Source: a virus. Taken from it: 28,588 nt of DNA. Positions 27,790 through 28,588 of this stretch are shown here, in pieces; the first letter of the stretch is position 1, and every line of letters begins with the position of its first letter. Position numbers and translations under genes: made by a program. The notes below the pieces were generated by a model. That model was given only the letters and a program-made list of their open reading frames with translations, was not told where the DNA came from and did not search any database. Location of the stretch: positions 1 through 28,588 of the IMG/VR virus record IMGVR_UViG_3300009604_002234. The stretch is one strand, 5' to 3'.

Positions 27790-27875
27790 TGTGTCCTCCT
27801 ACGTCTTATCAATATAGCCACTAAGGCCCCCAGGATCGCCGTAGCGGCGAGTCTTACCTTCCAGGTACCTATCAT
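27783..27875 (-). CDS. 30-residue single-pass membrane peptide (holin-like candidate)
   Basis: ATG 27875 with GGAGGTG 4 bases upstream. Reads MIGTWKVRLAATAILGALVA then ILIRRRRTQW. One hydrophobic segment (about residues 9-23) is followed by four Arg, the layout of a small membrane protein anchored with a basic C-terminal side. Its end overlaps the start of gene 27789-27595. It could help lysis or be a membrane anchor; it is shorter than usual holins. Confidence 0.6.
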   Translation of the reverse strand: MIGTWKVRLAATAILGALVAILIRRRRTQW

Positions 27876-27892
27876 ACTACACCTCCGTAATA

Positions 27893-28588
27893 TTAGCGTA
27901 TCCAGATCGGAGCTTCCTGTACTCCGTCCTGCACACTGTTGACCTTCACAGTGCCATTTGTACCAATTAATAGGTCAGCACTGTTTATGTCCCCATCGTC
28001 ACCCACCTTCACGTTTTGCAAGGTCACTGTACCGATATGAGTATAGTCCAGGTCGAAAGCACCAACCCATGCATTTACGTTATCCAGTATGAGCTTGTCT
28101 ATGATAACGTCACCACCTGATGTAGTCTGCGTGAGGATAATCCTGTCAACGGTCATGTCCGTGGCTATATAGGACGTGGCTCCCCTGCCCGATGACACGG
28201 TTACATCAGTTGCCGTGGCAGAGGTGACATTGAATGTGTGACCTGCTGCTAGTACGGACGAGGTTGCGTGTAGTTCATAGAACTCCGAGTAATCGAAGCT
28301 CATCGTAGGGAACTCTGAGTTCTTTATTATTAACTCATCTATGGTGATGAGGTCTGTAGTTGATGTACCTGAGATTTTGAATGATGTCGCCAGCCCTGCC
28401 TTACCCAGATTAATGTTCTTGAACTCTACTACATCAAGCCTTACACCGGCAGGGAACCTGACCTCTAGAGTTTGGCTTGCCTGTGCAGGAGTCTCAGGGT
28501 CTACGATCCTTGTGCCTATCATGGACGGTGCTTCATATACTGCGCCTAACATCGGGAATGTAATCTGTTGCTCTCCCTTTGATATCAA
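27893..28588 (-). CDS. Beta-rich fibre- or spike-like protein (partial)
   Basis: 231 residues are in the window; the frame is open to the right edge, so the start lies outside. The sequence is built of short strands with Thr, Val, Ile, Asp and Asn at regular intervals (ITIDELIIKNSEF, VDRIILTQTTSGGDVIIDKLIL, IGTVTLQNVKVGDDGDI), a pattern expected for a beta-helix or stacked-sheet tail spike or fibre. No catalytic motif or chaperone tail is visible. It ends WIR at 27893, 18 bases before the membrane peptide gene. It is the only tail-like gene seen here. Confidence 0.65.
   Translation of the reverse strand: MISKGEQQITFPMLGAVYEAPSMIGTRIVDPETPAQASQTLEVRFPAGVRLDVVEFKNINLGKAGLATSFKISGTSTTDLITIDELIIKNSEFPTMSFDYSEFYELHATSSVLAAGHTFNVTSATATDVTVSSGRGATSYIATDMTVDRIILTQTTSGGDVIIDKLILDNVNAWVGAFDLDYTHIGTVTLQNVKVGDDGDINSADLLIGTNGTVKVNSVQDGVQEAPIWIR

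Overview
The window is part of a tailed bacteriophage (or prophage) genome. The terminase small and large subunits and the portal lie together on the minus strand. A plus-strand early region carries replication, recombination and DNA-modification genes. I see no integrase, tRNA, rRNA, CRISPR array or host housekeeping gene. The host cannot be named: promoters are sigma70-like (TTGACA/TATAAT, 17-base spacers) and ribosome sites are strong (AAAGGAGG type), which only says a bacterium with ordinary signals.

Layout. 1-13,516, minus strand, reading right to left: TerS, TerL, portal with a collagen-like tail, three virion-type proteins of unknown function, then a 2,328-residue 'polyvalent' protein that contains a complete-looking C5-cytosine methyltransferase and two toxin/ADP-ribosyltransferase-like modules joined by repeated linkers. 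A further gene starts at the left edge behind its own promoter. 13,641-14,614: three small minus-strand genes, two of them cysteine-rich. 14,615-15,823: a 1.2 kb AT-rich control region with paired palindromic operators, nested inverted repeats and a consensus promoter overlapped by a palindrome. 15,824-16,597: a lone gene inside a 16-bp inverted repeat and a pair of 22-bp hairpin repeats. 16,871-20,713: about a dozen tightly packed small genes, many with CxxC pairs. 20,727-22,040: a C5-cytosine methyltransferase gene that carries a second, nearly full-length ORF (434 codons) in the +1 frame. 22,040-27,611: small genes, an excisionase-like helix-turn-helix protein with its own promoter, a possible ssDNA-binding protein, a PD-(D/E)xK nuclease, a RepA-type helicase, an unknown 345-residue protein and a RusA resolvase. 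27,595-28,588: minus-strand genes again (a small TerB/EF-hand-like protein, a 30-residue membrane peptide and part of a beta-rich fibre-like protein). This fits a late block that continues beyond both window ends.

How it may work together (inference): the early operon supplies helicase, nuclease, resolvase, regulator and a methyltransferase. The late operon packages DNA and loads virion proteins. The giant protein probably travels in the particle and could act on DNA or host proteins right after entry, as the P1 Dar proteins do. The strongest leads are the double-coded methyltransferase locus with seven repeats read in both frames, the virion-type protein with an embedded methyltransferase, and a family of 18-22 bp hairpins placed at gene starts and around one gene.
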